This document shows positions 1 to 6,394 of a stretch of DNA of 13,806 bases, piece after piece. Within the stretch, counting starts at the first letter, position 1; every line of letters begins with the position of its first letter. This DNA is from an uncultured Collinsella sp. (GTDB lineage Bacteria > Actinomycetota > Coriobacteriia > Coriobacteriales > Coriobacteriaceae). The translations under genes were made by a program, and so were the position numbers. The notes beneath the pieces were generated by a model. The model made no database searches. It worked only from the letters and a program-made list of their open reading frames with translations, and was not told the origin of the DNA. The stretch covers positions 1 to 13,806 of the forward strand of contig CABUWD010000054.1 in NCBI GenBank assembly GCA_902495155.1. The letters are read 5' to 3'.

Positions 1-156
1 CGCCTGCGCCGGCGTGACCGTCACGGTATCGGAAAGACCGACGGCTGCCATCAGGGAATCGACCCTGTGGTAGCCGCGGTCATCGCGCTCGGTATGAACC
101 CCCAGGTAGAGGTTAATCTTTGCCGGCGCGGAAAGAGTCAGGGACCGATCGGTCAC
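1..156 (-). CDS. ispE: IspE, 4-diphosphocytidyl-2-C-methyl-D-erythritol kinase (N-terminal fragment, runs off the left edge)
   Basis: IspE is the cytoplasmic GHMP-family kinase that phosphorylates CDP-methylerythritol in the non-mevalonate (MEP) isoprenoid pathway. Only the first 52 codons are present, open to the window edge. The translation contains the family signature near the N-terminus (residues 11-18, PAKINLYL), followed by RGYHRVDSLM at about residues 27-36, matching the usual DGYH..xxxM block. The start is a GTG at 156-154, with GAGGAG at 170-165 as ribosome-binding site 8 nt upstream. The start overlaps the veg stop codon in a GTGA arrangement, so the two genes are probably translationally coupled. 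A veg homologue upstream of ispE is also the order known from Bacillus. The ATP-binding GHMP glycine-rich motif lies outside the window and cannot be checked. Confidence 0.9.
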   Translation of the reverse strand, partial: MTDRSLTLSAPAKINLYLGVHTERDDRGYHRVDSLMAAVGLSDTVTVTPAQA

Positions 157-455
157 CGTTTGTGCTCCTCGAGCTGATTGCCGAGCGGGGTAAAGATATG
201 CTCGCCGCTCTCAGGGTCGAACAGCTCGACCTGACCGGTGAGGACATCGATATACTGGTAGGACTGACGCGACTTGCGGCCGCGGCGCTCGTCACCCTCG
301 ACGATAAAGACGGCGGGGTGGACGCTCTTGATGGTGCCCATGCGCTCGACGACGCGGGTGCGGCCCATGTTGGCCTTAACCTTGACGCGATCGCCCACCA
401 TATCGGTCAGCTTCTCGTGGATGTCGTCGACGTGATTGACTTCCATCTCTTCCAT
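153..455 (-). CDS. veg: Veg family protein (DUF1021)
   Basis: This small, highly expressed cytoplasmic protein of Gram-positives is linked in Bacillus subtilis to biofilm matrix expression. Its biochemical role is not settled. The 100-residue product matches the Veg pattern: a VGDRVKVKANMGR segment (about residues 20-32), ERMGTIKSVHPAVFIVE (about 38-53), and SYQYIDVLTGQVEL (about 65-78), like the Bacillus SYSYADILTETVEL. The frame stays open to a TTG at 479. I place the start at the ATG 455-453, because a clean GGAGG (468-464) lies 8 nt upstream of it and the TTG has no such site. It ends in a GTGA overlap with ispE. It has its own extended -10 promoter and a short hairpin in its leader, so it probably starts a transcription unit separate from dtd. 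Confidence 0.88.
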   Translation of the reverse strand: MEEMEVNHVDDIHEKLTDMVGDRVKVKANMGRTRVVERMGTIKSVHPAVFIVEGDERRGRKSRQSYQYIDVLTGQVELFDPESGEHIFTPLGNQLEEHKR

Positions 456-482
456 GAATAGGGCCTCCAGAGGGTTCAATTC

Positions 483-502
483 AAAAAGGGGATAATACCC
501 CT
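483..502 (-). promoter_or_regulatory. Short G4/C4 hairpin with T-run in the veg leader
   Basis: On the minus strand AGGGG (502-498), loop TATTAT and CCCCT (491-487) form a 5-bp hairpin followed by five T (487-483). It lies between the predicted veg promoter and the veg ribosome-binding site. The stem is short for a terminator. It may be a weak attenuator, a 5'-end stabiliser, or chance. Confidence 0.4.
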
Positions 503-522
503 AAGATAGACAAAACTCTAAT

Positions 523-552
523 ACTATAGCACCCTGCTGCAGCCATACGCAA
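523..552 (-). promoter_or_regulatory. Probable veg-ispE promoter with extended -10
   Basis: On the minus strand TATAGT (528-523) matches the -10 consensus at 5 of 6 positions. It is preceded by TG one base away (531-530), which makes it an extended -10. A weak -35, TTGCGT (552-547), lies 18 bp upstream. Transcription would start near 516, about 60 nt before the veg start codon. Confidence 0.6.
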
Positions 553-584
553 GCAGCTAAAAAGCCCGGCCCCAAATTGACTAC

Positions 585-1031
585 TTACAGACTATCGGTG
601 TCCAGAACGATGGTGAACGGACCGTCGTTGACCAGGTCGACCTTCATGTCGGCGCCAAAGATACCGTGCGCCACATGCTCAACGTCCTGGGCGACGAGCG
701 TCAGAAAGTACTCGTAAAGTTCGTTAGCGACATCGGGCGCGCCGGCATCCGTAAACGACGGACGGCGGCCGTGGCGGCAGTCGGCAAACAGCGTGAACTG
801 CGACACCACGAGCACCTCGCCGTCGACATCGGCCAGCGCCAAGTTGGTCTTGCCGTTCTCGTCCTCGTTGATACGCAGCCCGCGGAGCTTGCCCCACAGC
901 CTGTCGGCTTCGGCGCGCGTGTCGCCGTGGCCCACGCCCAGCAGCACCAGGTAGCCGCGTCCAATGCTGCCCACGCACTCGCCGTCGACCGTAACGCCGG
1001 CATGAAGCACGCGCTGCACCACCGCACGCAC
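585..1031 (-). CDS. dtd: D-aminoacyl-tRNA deacylase (Dtd)
   Basis: Dtd hydrolyses D-amino acids mischarged onto tRNAs, and also glycine from mischarged tRNA-Ala. It acts as a homodimer in the cytoplasm. The 148-residue product is of family length, with MRAVVQRV at the N-terminus, the SQFTLFAD active-site block at residues 77-84, and the NDGP segment at 135-138 carrying the Gly-cisPro motif. Position 139 is Phe where Val is more usual. The start is a GTG at 1031-1029 with GAGGAG at 1043-1038, 6 nt upstream. Only 3 nt separate it from the rdgB stop, so the two are co-transcribed and probably coupled. A D-amino-acid proofreader fits an operon that also makes D-glutamate through MurI, although the link is inference. 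Confidence 0.95.
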   Translation of the reverse strand: MRAVVQRVLHAGVTVDGECVGSIGRGYLVLLGVGHGDTRAEADRLWGKLRGLRINEDENGKTNLALADVDGEVLVVSQFTLFADCRHGRRPSFTDAGAPDVANELYEYFLTLVAQDVEHVAHGIFGADMKVDLVNDGPFTIVLDTDSL

Positions 1032-1034
1032 GGT

Positions 1035-1676
1035 CTACTCCTCGCCCGTCAGCTTGGCGGACAGATGCTCGAGCGCATGGAAACGATGGCTGATAGCGTT
1101 CTTCTCGTCCGCTGTGAGCTCGGCCATAGTCTTGCCCGGCGTATCGACCGGCAGGAACAGCGGGTCGTAGCCAAAGCCGTGATCGCCGCGACCCTCGTGC
1201 GCGATAACGCCCTCGCAGGTGCCCTCACCATAGGTGACCAGGCCGTCCGTATCGATAAGCGCGACGACGCTCATAAAGCGCGCGGTGCGGTCCTCGTCTG
1301 CCACGCCTTCCAGGTTAACGAGAAGCTTGGCGTTGTTGGCGGCATCGTCGCCATGCACGCCCGCATAGCGCGCGCTATACACGCCCGGCTCGCCGTCCAA
1401 CGCGTCGACGACCAAGCCGGAGTCGTCGGCGATGGCCATAAGGCCCGTCTCCTCGACCGCAGCCTGCGCCTTGATGATGGCATTCTCCAAAAACGTCGTT
1501 CCGTTTTCCTCGGGGTCCTCAAAATCGCCCAGCTGGCCGAGCGCCACAAAGCGCACCTCGGGCATGACCTTGCCCAAAATGGCCTCGATCTCGGTGAGCT
1601 TATGGGCGTTGCCTGTTGCCACGACGATGGTCGCCGCCGGGTCGAGGGTGTCGATGTCAATCTTCTCAAGTGCCAT
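1035..1676 (-). CDS. rdgB: RdgB/HAM1 family XTP/dITP pyrophosphatase
   Basis: The enzyme hydrolyses dITP, ITP and XTP to monophosphates, keeping deaminated purines out of DNA and RNA. The 213-residue product has the family blocks in order: TGNAHK (21-26), ADDSGLVVDALDGEPGVYSARYAG (83-106), GFGYDPLF (167-174) and SHR (196-198). The frame is open 24 codons further upstream. I start at ATG 1676-1674 because a near-perfect AAGGAGG (1689-1683) lies 6 nt before it. The upstream part would add an Arg-rich sequence without homology to the family. It follows rph across a 143-nt gap containing a hairpin terminator, and precedes dtd by 3 nt. The rph-rdgB order is known from Bacillus (rph-ysnA). Confidence 0.95.
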   Translation of the reverse strand: MALEKIDIDTLDPAATIVVATGNAHKLTEIEAILGKVMPEVRFVALGQLGDFEDPEENGTTFLENAIIKAQAAVEETGLMAIADDSGLVVDALDGEPGVYSARYAGVHGDDAANNAKLLVNLEGVADEDRTARFMSVVALIDTDGLVTYGEGTCEGVIAHEGRGDHGFGYDPLFLPVDTPGKTMAELTADEKNAISHRFHALEHLSAKLTGEE

Positions 1677-1782
1677 AGCTGGCCTCCTTGTCTCTATTGC
1701 AATACCGAGTTGAGCACGACGAGGACTTCGGCCTCTCTCCCCTCTCAATCAACGGCAGCCTTATACTTCGACGTTTTCCCAG

Positions 1783-1821
1783 ATAAAACCTGCCAATATA
1801 AACATCCCTTTTTGGCAGGTT
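1783..1821 (-). terminator. Intrinsic terminator after rph
   Basis: Reading the minus strand, AACCTGCCA (1821-1813) pairs perfectly with TGGCAGGTT (1795-1787) around a 17-nt loop, then TTTTAT follows (1788-1783). The first arm overlaps the rph TAA stop codon. The U-tract is modest, so partial read-through into rdgB is likely. Confidence 0.65.
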
Positions 1822-2545
1822 AGGCGAGGGCTTGGCGCTGAAGCTCGATGAGCTCGGCAATACCCTTGTCGCCCAGATCGAGCAGGGCGTTGAGACGCTT
1901 GCGGTCGAAGGGCGCCTGCTCGCCGGTGCCCTGGAGCTCGATCATCTCGCCGGAATCGGTGGCGACGAGATTCATGTCGACCTCGGCGTGGCTGTCTTCG
2001 GAATAATCCAAGTCGAGCAGGGTGTTGCCGTCGACGACGCCCATGGAAATGGCAGCAACCTGACCCGTGAGCGGGATGCGCTCGAGTTTGCCCGCCTCGA
2101 CCCACATGGCAAGGGCGTCGTGCAGCGCCACCCAGGCGCCGGTAATGCTCGCCGTACGCGTGCCGCCATCGGCCTGAATCACATCGCAGTCGACGGTAAC
2201 GGTGTACTCACCGAGCGCCTTCATGTTGACGACAGTGCGCAGACTGCGGCCGATAAGCCGCTCGATCTCCATGGAGCGGCCCTTGCGGTTGGCATGCTCG
2301 CGCTTGCAGCGTTTACCGGTCGAGGCCGGCAGCATCGCATATTCCGCCGTTACCCAGCCGGCCTTGGCGCCCTTGCGCCAACCCGGCACACCCTCCTCGA
2401 TAGTGGCGGCGCACAGTACGCGCGTGTCGCCGAACTCCGCCAGGCACGAGCCGTGGGCGTGCTTCATGACGCCGCGGGTGAGCTTAACGGGGCGCAGCTC
2501 GTTGGCGGCGCGGCCGTTGGCGCGGTTGACCTGCATGTATTCCAT
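1820..2545 (-). CDS. rph: Ribonuclease PH
   Basis: RNase PH is a phosphate-dependent 3'-5' exoribonuclease. It trims nucleotides after the CCA of tRNA precursors and also degrades structured RNA. It is active as a hexameric ring in the cytoplasm. The 241-residue product is of normal length, with FGDTRVLCAAT (38-48), the phosphate-binding GGTR (127-130), and the acidic metal-site block DLDYSEDSHAEVDMN (178-192). The start at ATG 2545-2543 has AAAGGA about 7 nt upstream. A second in-frame ATG three codons later is less well placed. It lies 53 nt after murI in the same direction and ends in a hairpin terminator. The murI-rph-rdgB order matches racE-rph-ysnA in Bacillus. Confidence 0.96.
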   Translation of the reverse strand: MEYMQVNRANGRAANELRPVKLTRGVMKHAHGSCLAEFGDTRVLCAATIEEGVPGWRKGAKAGWVTAEYAMLPASTGKRCKREHANRKGRSMEIERLIGRSLRTVVNMKALGEYTVTVDCDVIQADGGTRTASITGAWVALHDALAMWVEAGKLERIPLTGQVAAISMGVVDGNTLLDLDYSEDSHAEVDMNLVATDSGEMIELQGTGEQAPFDRKRLNALLDLGDKGIAELIELQRQALA

Positions 2546-2598
2546 GGAACTATCCTTTCGGCAAAAGATATGGCGAGGACTCCGGCGACATTGCGTGC

Positions 2599-3483
2599 CT
2601 AACCGAGTTCGTCGATATCGACATGCTCGATGCTTTTGAGCGGCTGACCAAAGATAAAGCTACCCGCCACCGCAAACTCGGCAATGTTGTCAGACGTGGT
2701 GGCAAAGCGATGCTGCGGGTCGGCGGTATCGCCCGCCAGCTGCTCACGACGCGTGAGGATATCGGTCAGCTCGCGGGTGGTCTCCTCGGCGGAGCTCACC
2801 ACGCGCACCCCGGGTCCCAGCGCATGGCGGATGGGACCCACCAGCAGCGGGAAGTGCGTACAGCCGAGCACCACGGTATCGATGCCGCGATCGTGCAGCG
2901 GCTCGACCGTGGCGTTGACCAGCGCGCGAACGGCTGGCGTATCAAAAATATCCTCGTTCTCGAGCCACTGCTCCTGCAGATGCGCGCCCGAGGCGAGCTC
3001 GTGCTCGACGACCTCGACAAAGCTCGAGGCCGGGCAGCCATACACATCGACACCAGCATCCAAGTCCTGAATGGCGCGCGTGTAGGCACCCGAGCGAATG
3101 GTGAGGTTGGTGGCGAGCACGCCCACGCGACGCGTACGCGTGCTGTTGATGGCGGCGCGTGCGCCCGGGGCGATCACGCCGATCACGGGAACGTCAAGCA
3201 CTTGCTGAGCCAGACGCAAGGCCGCGGCGGTCGCCGTGTTGCAGGCGATGACCATGATCTTAACGTCGTGCCTCGATAGCCAGCGGCCCGCCTGCAGCGC
3301 AAACGAGCGAACCTCGTCCTCGGTGCGGGTGCCATAAGGGCAGCGTTTAGTGTCACCGAAATAGTAGACGGACTCGTGCGGAAGCGCCGTTGCGATCGCG
3401 CGCGCGACCGTTAAGCCGCCCAGGCCCGAGTCGAACACGCCGATCGGACGCGTGTCCCCGGCCAGATTATCGATATCGGACAT
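2599..3483 (-). CDS. murI: Glutamate racemase (MurI/RacE)
   Basis: The cofactor-independent enzyme converts L- to D-glutamate for the second residue of the peptidoglycan stem peptide. With the start at ATG 3483-3481 the product is 294 residues. RPIGVFDSGLGGLT (12-25) carries the conserved Asp18-Ser19. The two catalytic cysteines are Cys81 in ACNTATAAA and Cys208 in LGCTHFPLL. The start is the least certain in this block. An ATG at 3519 would add 12 residues but has no Shine-Dalgarno, while the ATG at 3483 has GGTGAGG placed unusually close (2 nt). The family usually starts just before RPIGV, which favours the shorter form. The gene sits in an operon downstream of murE and a HAD phosphatase. 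Confidence 0.95.
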   Translation of the reverse strand: MSDIDNLAGDTRPIGVFDSGLGGLTVARAIATALPHESVYYFGDTKRCPYGTRTEDEVRSFALQAGRWLSRHDVKIMVIACNTATAAALRLAQQVLDVPVIGVIAPGARAAINSTRTRRVGVLATNLTIRSGAYTRAIQDLDAGVDVYGCPASSFVEVVEHELASGAHLQEQWLENEDIFDTPAVRALVNATVEPLHDRGIDTVVLGCTHFPLLVGPIRHALGPGVRVVSSAEETTRELTDILTRREQLAGDTADPQHRFATTSDNIAEFAVAGSFIFGQPLKSIEHVDIDELG

Positions 3484-3534
3484 TACCTCACCAGATTCTC
3501 TCTCGAAAAATGCGACCATGCGTGATGCGTCGCG

Positions 3535-4446
3535 CTACGAACGGGCCGCGACCAACAGCTCGGCCGTTGCCACCCAACCGTCGACAATCTTGCCGCGCGT
3601 AATATAGGCATTGTCGCAGGCATCCAAGAACTCCGGGGCACCGGCGCTCGTCAGACCATTCTCGACCAGGCAGAACATGCCAACATGGTCGGCCATGTAG
3701 AAGTCGGACTCGGAGTCGCCGAGCGCGAGCGTCTCCTCGCGCTCGATCCCCAGGTGCTCGCAGAAGCGTGCAATGGCAACGCCCTTGTTGAGACCCGCCG
3801 GATTGATGTTGAAGGCGCGGCCGTCCTCGACGCGATTAAGCTCGAGCGTCGTCGGCTTGGACAGGTGCGTCAGATGACCGTTGCAAGCCCAGACCAGACC
3901 GCAGCCGGCCTCGTCCAGGATGGCCTGGACCTCATCGTCAGGCACATCGCCGCGCATGCCAACGGTGACCTCACGGTACTTGTAGCCGGTCGACATGTCG
4001 TTGTGGTACTCAATTTTGTGCGGCCAGCGGGCAAGGATCTTCTCGCACACGCCGGTCTGCTCGATCACCTGGTGCGGCGTGAGACCGCAGGCGGGGTCGT
4101 AGGGCATGTCGCCCGTCAGGTACTCCCAATCGTTGGCCTTGAGGTCGTACATGACCAGGCCGCCCATCTCGCCGATATAGGAGTTGAGACCGAGCACGCG
4201 GGCGTCTTCGTGGATCATGGTGCGATTGCGACCCGAGGTGGGGACCACCTGGATGCCGGCACGGGCGAGTGCGACAACCGCCTCGACGAGCTTGGTCGAA
4301 GGATTGCCGTCGTTATCGCGCAGCACGCACGAGCCGGGGGCGAGCATCGTGGCGTCCAGATCGGTAAAGACATACTTGACCTTGGCAAGACGCTCGCGCA
4401 TCTCGCCCGAAAGCTCGGCAACGGTCGGCAGGATGTTGTGGGACAT
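3535..4446 (-). CDS. Cof-like HAD-IIB family phosphatase, substrate unknown
   Basis: A cytoplasmic phosphatase of the haloacid dehalogenase superfamily, 303 residues. Motif I is FTDLDAT with the nucleophile Asp29 and acid/base Asp31. Motif II is Thr70 in VPTSGR. Motif III is probably Lys221 in GLNKG, and motif IV is GDSESD (243-248). A large cap between about residues 95 and 210 is typical of HAD-IIB (Cof / sugar-phosphatase type). The start at ATG 4446-4444 has GGAG 5 nt upstream, although the frame extends further. It is 31 nt after murE and 51 nt before murI, so it is probably co-transcribed with peptidoglycan precursor genes. This context hints at a sugar- or nucleotide-phosphate substrate in wall metabolism, but nothing in the sequence fixes it. 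Confidence 0.88.
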   Translation of the reverse strand: MSHNILPTVAELSGEMRERLAKVKYVFTDLDATMLAPGSCVLRDNDGNPSTKLVEAVVALARAGIQVVPTSGRNRTMIHEDARVLGLNSYIGEMGGLVMYDLKANDWEYLTGDMPYDPACGLTPHQVIEQTGVCEKILARWPHKIEYHNDMSTGYKYREVTVGMRGDVPDDEVQAILDEAGCGLVWACNGHLTHLSKPTTLELNRVEDGRAFNINPAGLNKGVAIARFCEHLGIEREETLALGDSESDFYMADHVGMFCLVENGLTSAGAPEFLDACDNAYITRGKIVDGWVATAELLVAARS

Positions 4447-4477
4447 GGTCACTCCGTTTACATAGAAGGGGCTTGGT

Positions 4478-5995
4478 CTAGGCGTCGTACGCCGCAAGGG
4501 TGCGCTTGAGAATCGAACCGTCGCGCTCACAAGGCTCGGGTCCGTTCTTGCGCAGCATACGCTCTTCCTCGCCCTTACCGGTCACGATGACCACGGCAGG
4601 ACGGACGGTTTCGCGCACGGCAGTCTCGATAGCGGCAACGCGATCAGTCACGATTTGCCAGTTATCATTTCCCTGCGCTTGAACGTTGCGCGCGATCTCG
4701 GCGCAAATATCCTCGACATCCTCGGGGCCGGGGTCATCCTCGGTAATCACGATTCGGTCGGCATACTTGCCGGCGGCGATGCCCATCGTGGTGCGTCGAT
4801 CGACACCCTTACCGCCCGTAGCGCCAAATACGACCGCCAGCTCGCGCTCGGGATAGTTCTCGCGTAAGTCACGCAGAAGCGTCTCGAGACTCATGCCGTT
4901 ATGTGCATAATCGACGACGCCCAAGATTTTGCCCGATACGGACGGATAGAGCTCCATACGGCCGGGAACGAAGACACCCTCAAAGCCATGGACGATACCC
5001 TCTTCGGAAATGCCCAGGGCCTCGGCGCAGGCAATAGCGGCAAGCGCGTTGGACACATTGAACTTAACCGGCGTGGGAATCACAATGTCGCGCGTAAAGC
5101 GGGGCGTGCGCACCGTTGCCACCACGCCGCAGTCGCCATTGCGAATCGCCAGCGCAAGCACGTCGGCACGCTCGTCGGTCAGGGAGAACGTCACCGTACG
5201 TTCGCAACGAGATGCCGCCTCGAGCACGCGATCGACCTTATCCATATCGAGATTGACCACGGCAAAACGGCTCTGCGAGAAGATTTTGAGCTTGCTGGCA
5301 AAGTAATCCTCGAGCGTCGGATGCTCAATCGGCGAAATGTGATCCTCGCCGATATTGGTAAAGGCGCCGACTTCAAAGTCAATCTTGCCCGTGCGCTCGT
5401 ATTTGAGGCCCTGACTCGATGCCTCCATGACCAGCCACGGAGCGCCCGCCTCCGCAGCATGTGCGATGCGAGACTGCAGCAGGAAGGATTCGGGGGTCGT
5501 CAGCTTGGAAGGGCCCGTCTCGATGCCGTCGTCGAACTCAATGCCCGTATTAAGAGCGGGTCGATGACAGCCCGTAAGCTTGGCCTCGTTGGCGAGGATG
5601 CCGCGCAGATAAAAGCTGCAGGTCGACTTACCCTTGGTGCCTGTAAAGGCGCAGACCTTCACCTTACCCGACGGGTGCCCATAAAAGGCATCTGCCACCA
5701 CGGCGAGCGTGCGACGAATATCGCTCACAATCACCGCGGGAAGATCAACATCGTAATCGACCTCGGAAACGTAGGCCACGGCGCCATCGGCGATTGCCGA
5801 AAGCAGGTACTCGCGCTTAAACGCACGGCCCTTGCAGACAAACAACGTGCCCGGACGCACCTGGCGCGAGTCATCAGTCGCAAACTCAATGCGCTGGTCG
5901 CACGAAGCGCTCGGTCTGGAAACAACAAGGTCATCTTCCTCGAGCAACTCTATATAGCGCATCAGAGTTAGCTTCTCTTGTGTCGGACTCGACAT
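4478..5995 (-). CDS. murE: MurE-type UDP-N-acetylmuramyl-tripeptide synthetase, lysine/ornithine-type motif
   Basis: MurE adds the third stem-peptide residue to UDP-MurNAc-L-Ala-D-Glu with ATP in the cytoplasm. The 505-residue product has the ATP-binding GTKGKST (119-125), TTPES (166-170), the EDHI..IEHPTLEDYF block (217-232) with Lys235 nearby as the likely carbamylated lysine, the FGATGGKG segment (390-397), and GKG (473-475). At the position where meso-diaminopimelate enzymes carry DNPR, this protein has DDPG (420-423). This resembles the DDPN of streptococcal L-lysine enzymes, as does KREYLLSAI (60-68). It should therefore add L-lysine, L-ornithine or a similar diamine rather than DAP. 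The start at ATG 5995-5993 has GAGAGGT 7 nt upstream. A longer open frame back to 6163 has no family similarity. It is divergent from asnB. Confidence 0.93.
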   Translation of the reverse strand: MSSPTQEKLTLMRYIELLEEDDLVVSRPSASCDQRIEFATDDSRQVRPGTLFVCKGRAFKREYLLSAIADGAVAYVSEVDYDVDLPAVIVSDIRRTLAVVADAFYGHPSGKVKVCAFTGTKGKSTCSFYLRGILANEAKLTGCHRPALNTGIEFDDGIETGPSKLTTPESFLLQSRIAHAAEAGAPWLVMEASSQGLKYERTGKIDFEVGAFTNIGEDHISPIEHPTLEDYFASKLKIFSQSRFAVVNLDMDKVDRVLEAASRCERTVTFSLTDERADVLALAIRNGDCGVVATVRTPRFTRDIVIPTPVKFNVSNALAAIACAEALGISEEGIVHGFEGVFVPGRMELYPSVSGKILGVVDYAHNGMSLETLLRDLRENYPERELAVVFGATGGKGVDRRTTMGIAAGKYADRIVITEDDPGPEDVEDICAEIARNVQAQGNDNWQIVTDRVAAIETAVRETVRPAVVIVTGKGEEERMLRKNGPEPCERDGSILKRTLAAYDA

Positions 5996-6145
5996 ACAAA
6001 GACCTCTCTCGCTAAATTCAGCCTTAAAGGGCAGAAGACGTCCCGCGGCAGAAACGATGAAACATTCTGTATTATCAACCATCCTAATATGCCACCTGAC
6101 CTTGCGCGCATCACAGCCTTCTAAAAAATTGCATGGACTGTGCCG

Positions 6146-6154
6146 TGGTCTAAT
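6146..6154 (+). promoter_or_regulatory. Probable promoter (extended -10) of the asnB leader RNA
   Basis: TGG followed by TCTAAT (6149-6154) gives an extended -10 with 5 of 6 consensus bases. TTGCAT at 6129-6134 is the best nearby -35-like hexamer, but its 14-bp spacing is short. Transcription would start near 6161, exactly at the base of the first leader helix. Confidence 0.5.
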
Positions 6155-6160
6155 AAATGG

Positions 6161-6269
6161 CAACAGTGTTCACCCCGTGTAAAAACAAGGAAATCTGGGT
6201 GCTGTTCTTTAACATAGTGTTCGCAACCACGTCCCGCCGCTTCGTCTGAAGATCGGGACGTGGTTTTTT
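6161..6269 (+). ncRNA. Structured asnB leader or independent small RNA, about 109 nt
   Basis: Two nested structures fill the segment after the predicted start. The first helix pairs AACAG (6162-6166) plus CACCC (6171-6175), separated by a TGTT bulge, with GGGTGCTGTT (6197-6206) around a 21-nt loop. The second is a strong terminator hairpin (6225-6269). asnB starts 125 nt beyond the terminator. The segment could be an attenuator controlling asnB or a free small RNA. It does not carry the T-box consensus, and I do not recognise a known riboswitch. Confidence 0.45.
6225..6269 (+). terminator. Strong intrinsic terminator upstream of asnB
   Basis: AACCACGTCCCG (6225-6236) pairs perfectly over 12 bp with CGGGACGTGGTT (6254-6265). 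The loop contains a further hairpin, CTTC/GAAG, closed on GTCT (6240-6251). Six T follow at 6264-6269. It acts on plus-strand transcripts only, since no T-run exists on the other side. No protein gene lies upstream on this strand, so it ends a leader or a small RNA. Confidence 0.85.
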
Positions 6270-6341
6270 CGGTTCGCTCAGCGCTTATGCCCCATCACGA
6301 AACAAAAGATTGGCATGATAGTAAAGATTATTTGACATCAG

Positions 6342-6362
6342 CTGCCGCAATCTTTGCGGCAG
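6342..6362 (+). promoter_or_regulatory. Perfect 9-bp dyad upstream of the asnB ribosome-binding site
   Basis: CTGCCGCAA (6342-6350) and TTGCGGCAG (6354-6362) are perfect inverted repeats around TCT. No T-run follows. The dyad lies 20 nt before the AAAGGA ribosome-binding site and 4 nt after a TTGACA (6332-6337). It could be a protein operator or an RNA hairpin in the 5' UTR. Confidence 0.5.
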
Positions 6363-6394
6363 TACACCTGAGCCGTCAGCAGAAAGGATCTTGC

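Noticed and set aside
554..584. GGGGCCGGGCTTTTT (minus strand) as a dtd terminator
   Set aside because: The T-run is present but no stable stem can be drawn in the preceding GC-rich bases.
666..1823. Long plus-strand ORFs opposite dtd/rdgB, and likewise 4901-5971 opposite murE and 8726-10024 opposite argD
   Set aside because: These are shadow frames of GC-rich genes. They have no family motifs and no ribosome-binding sites, while the opposite strand carries complete, recognisable proteins.
6157..6249. 30-codon leader-peptide-like ORF in the asnB leader, with its stop inside the terminator loop
   Set aside because: It has no ribosome-binding site, its ATG lies upstream of the predicted transcription start, and it has only two Asn codons, so peptide-type attenuation is not supported.
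6161..6269. T-box riboswitch upstream of asnB
   Set aside because: The GTCCC/GGGAC terminator stem recalls T-boxes, but the GGGTGGNACCGCG-type antiterminator consensus is missing and there is no room for a Stem I.
6332..6337. TTGACA as the -35 of an asnB promoter
   Set aside because: No -10-like hexamer is found 15-19 bp downstream, where the sequence is the GC-rich dyad.
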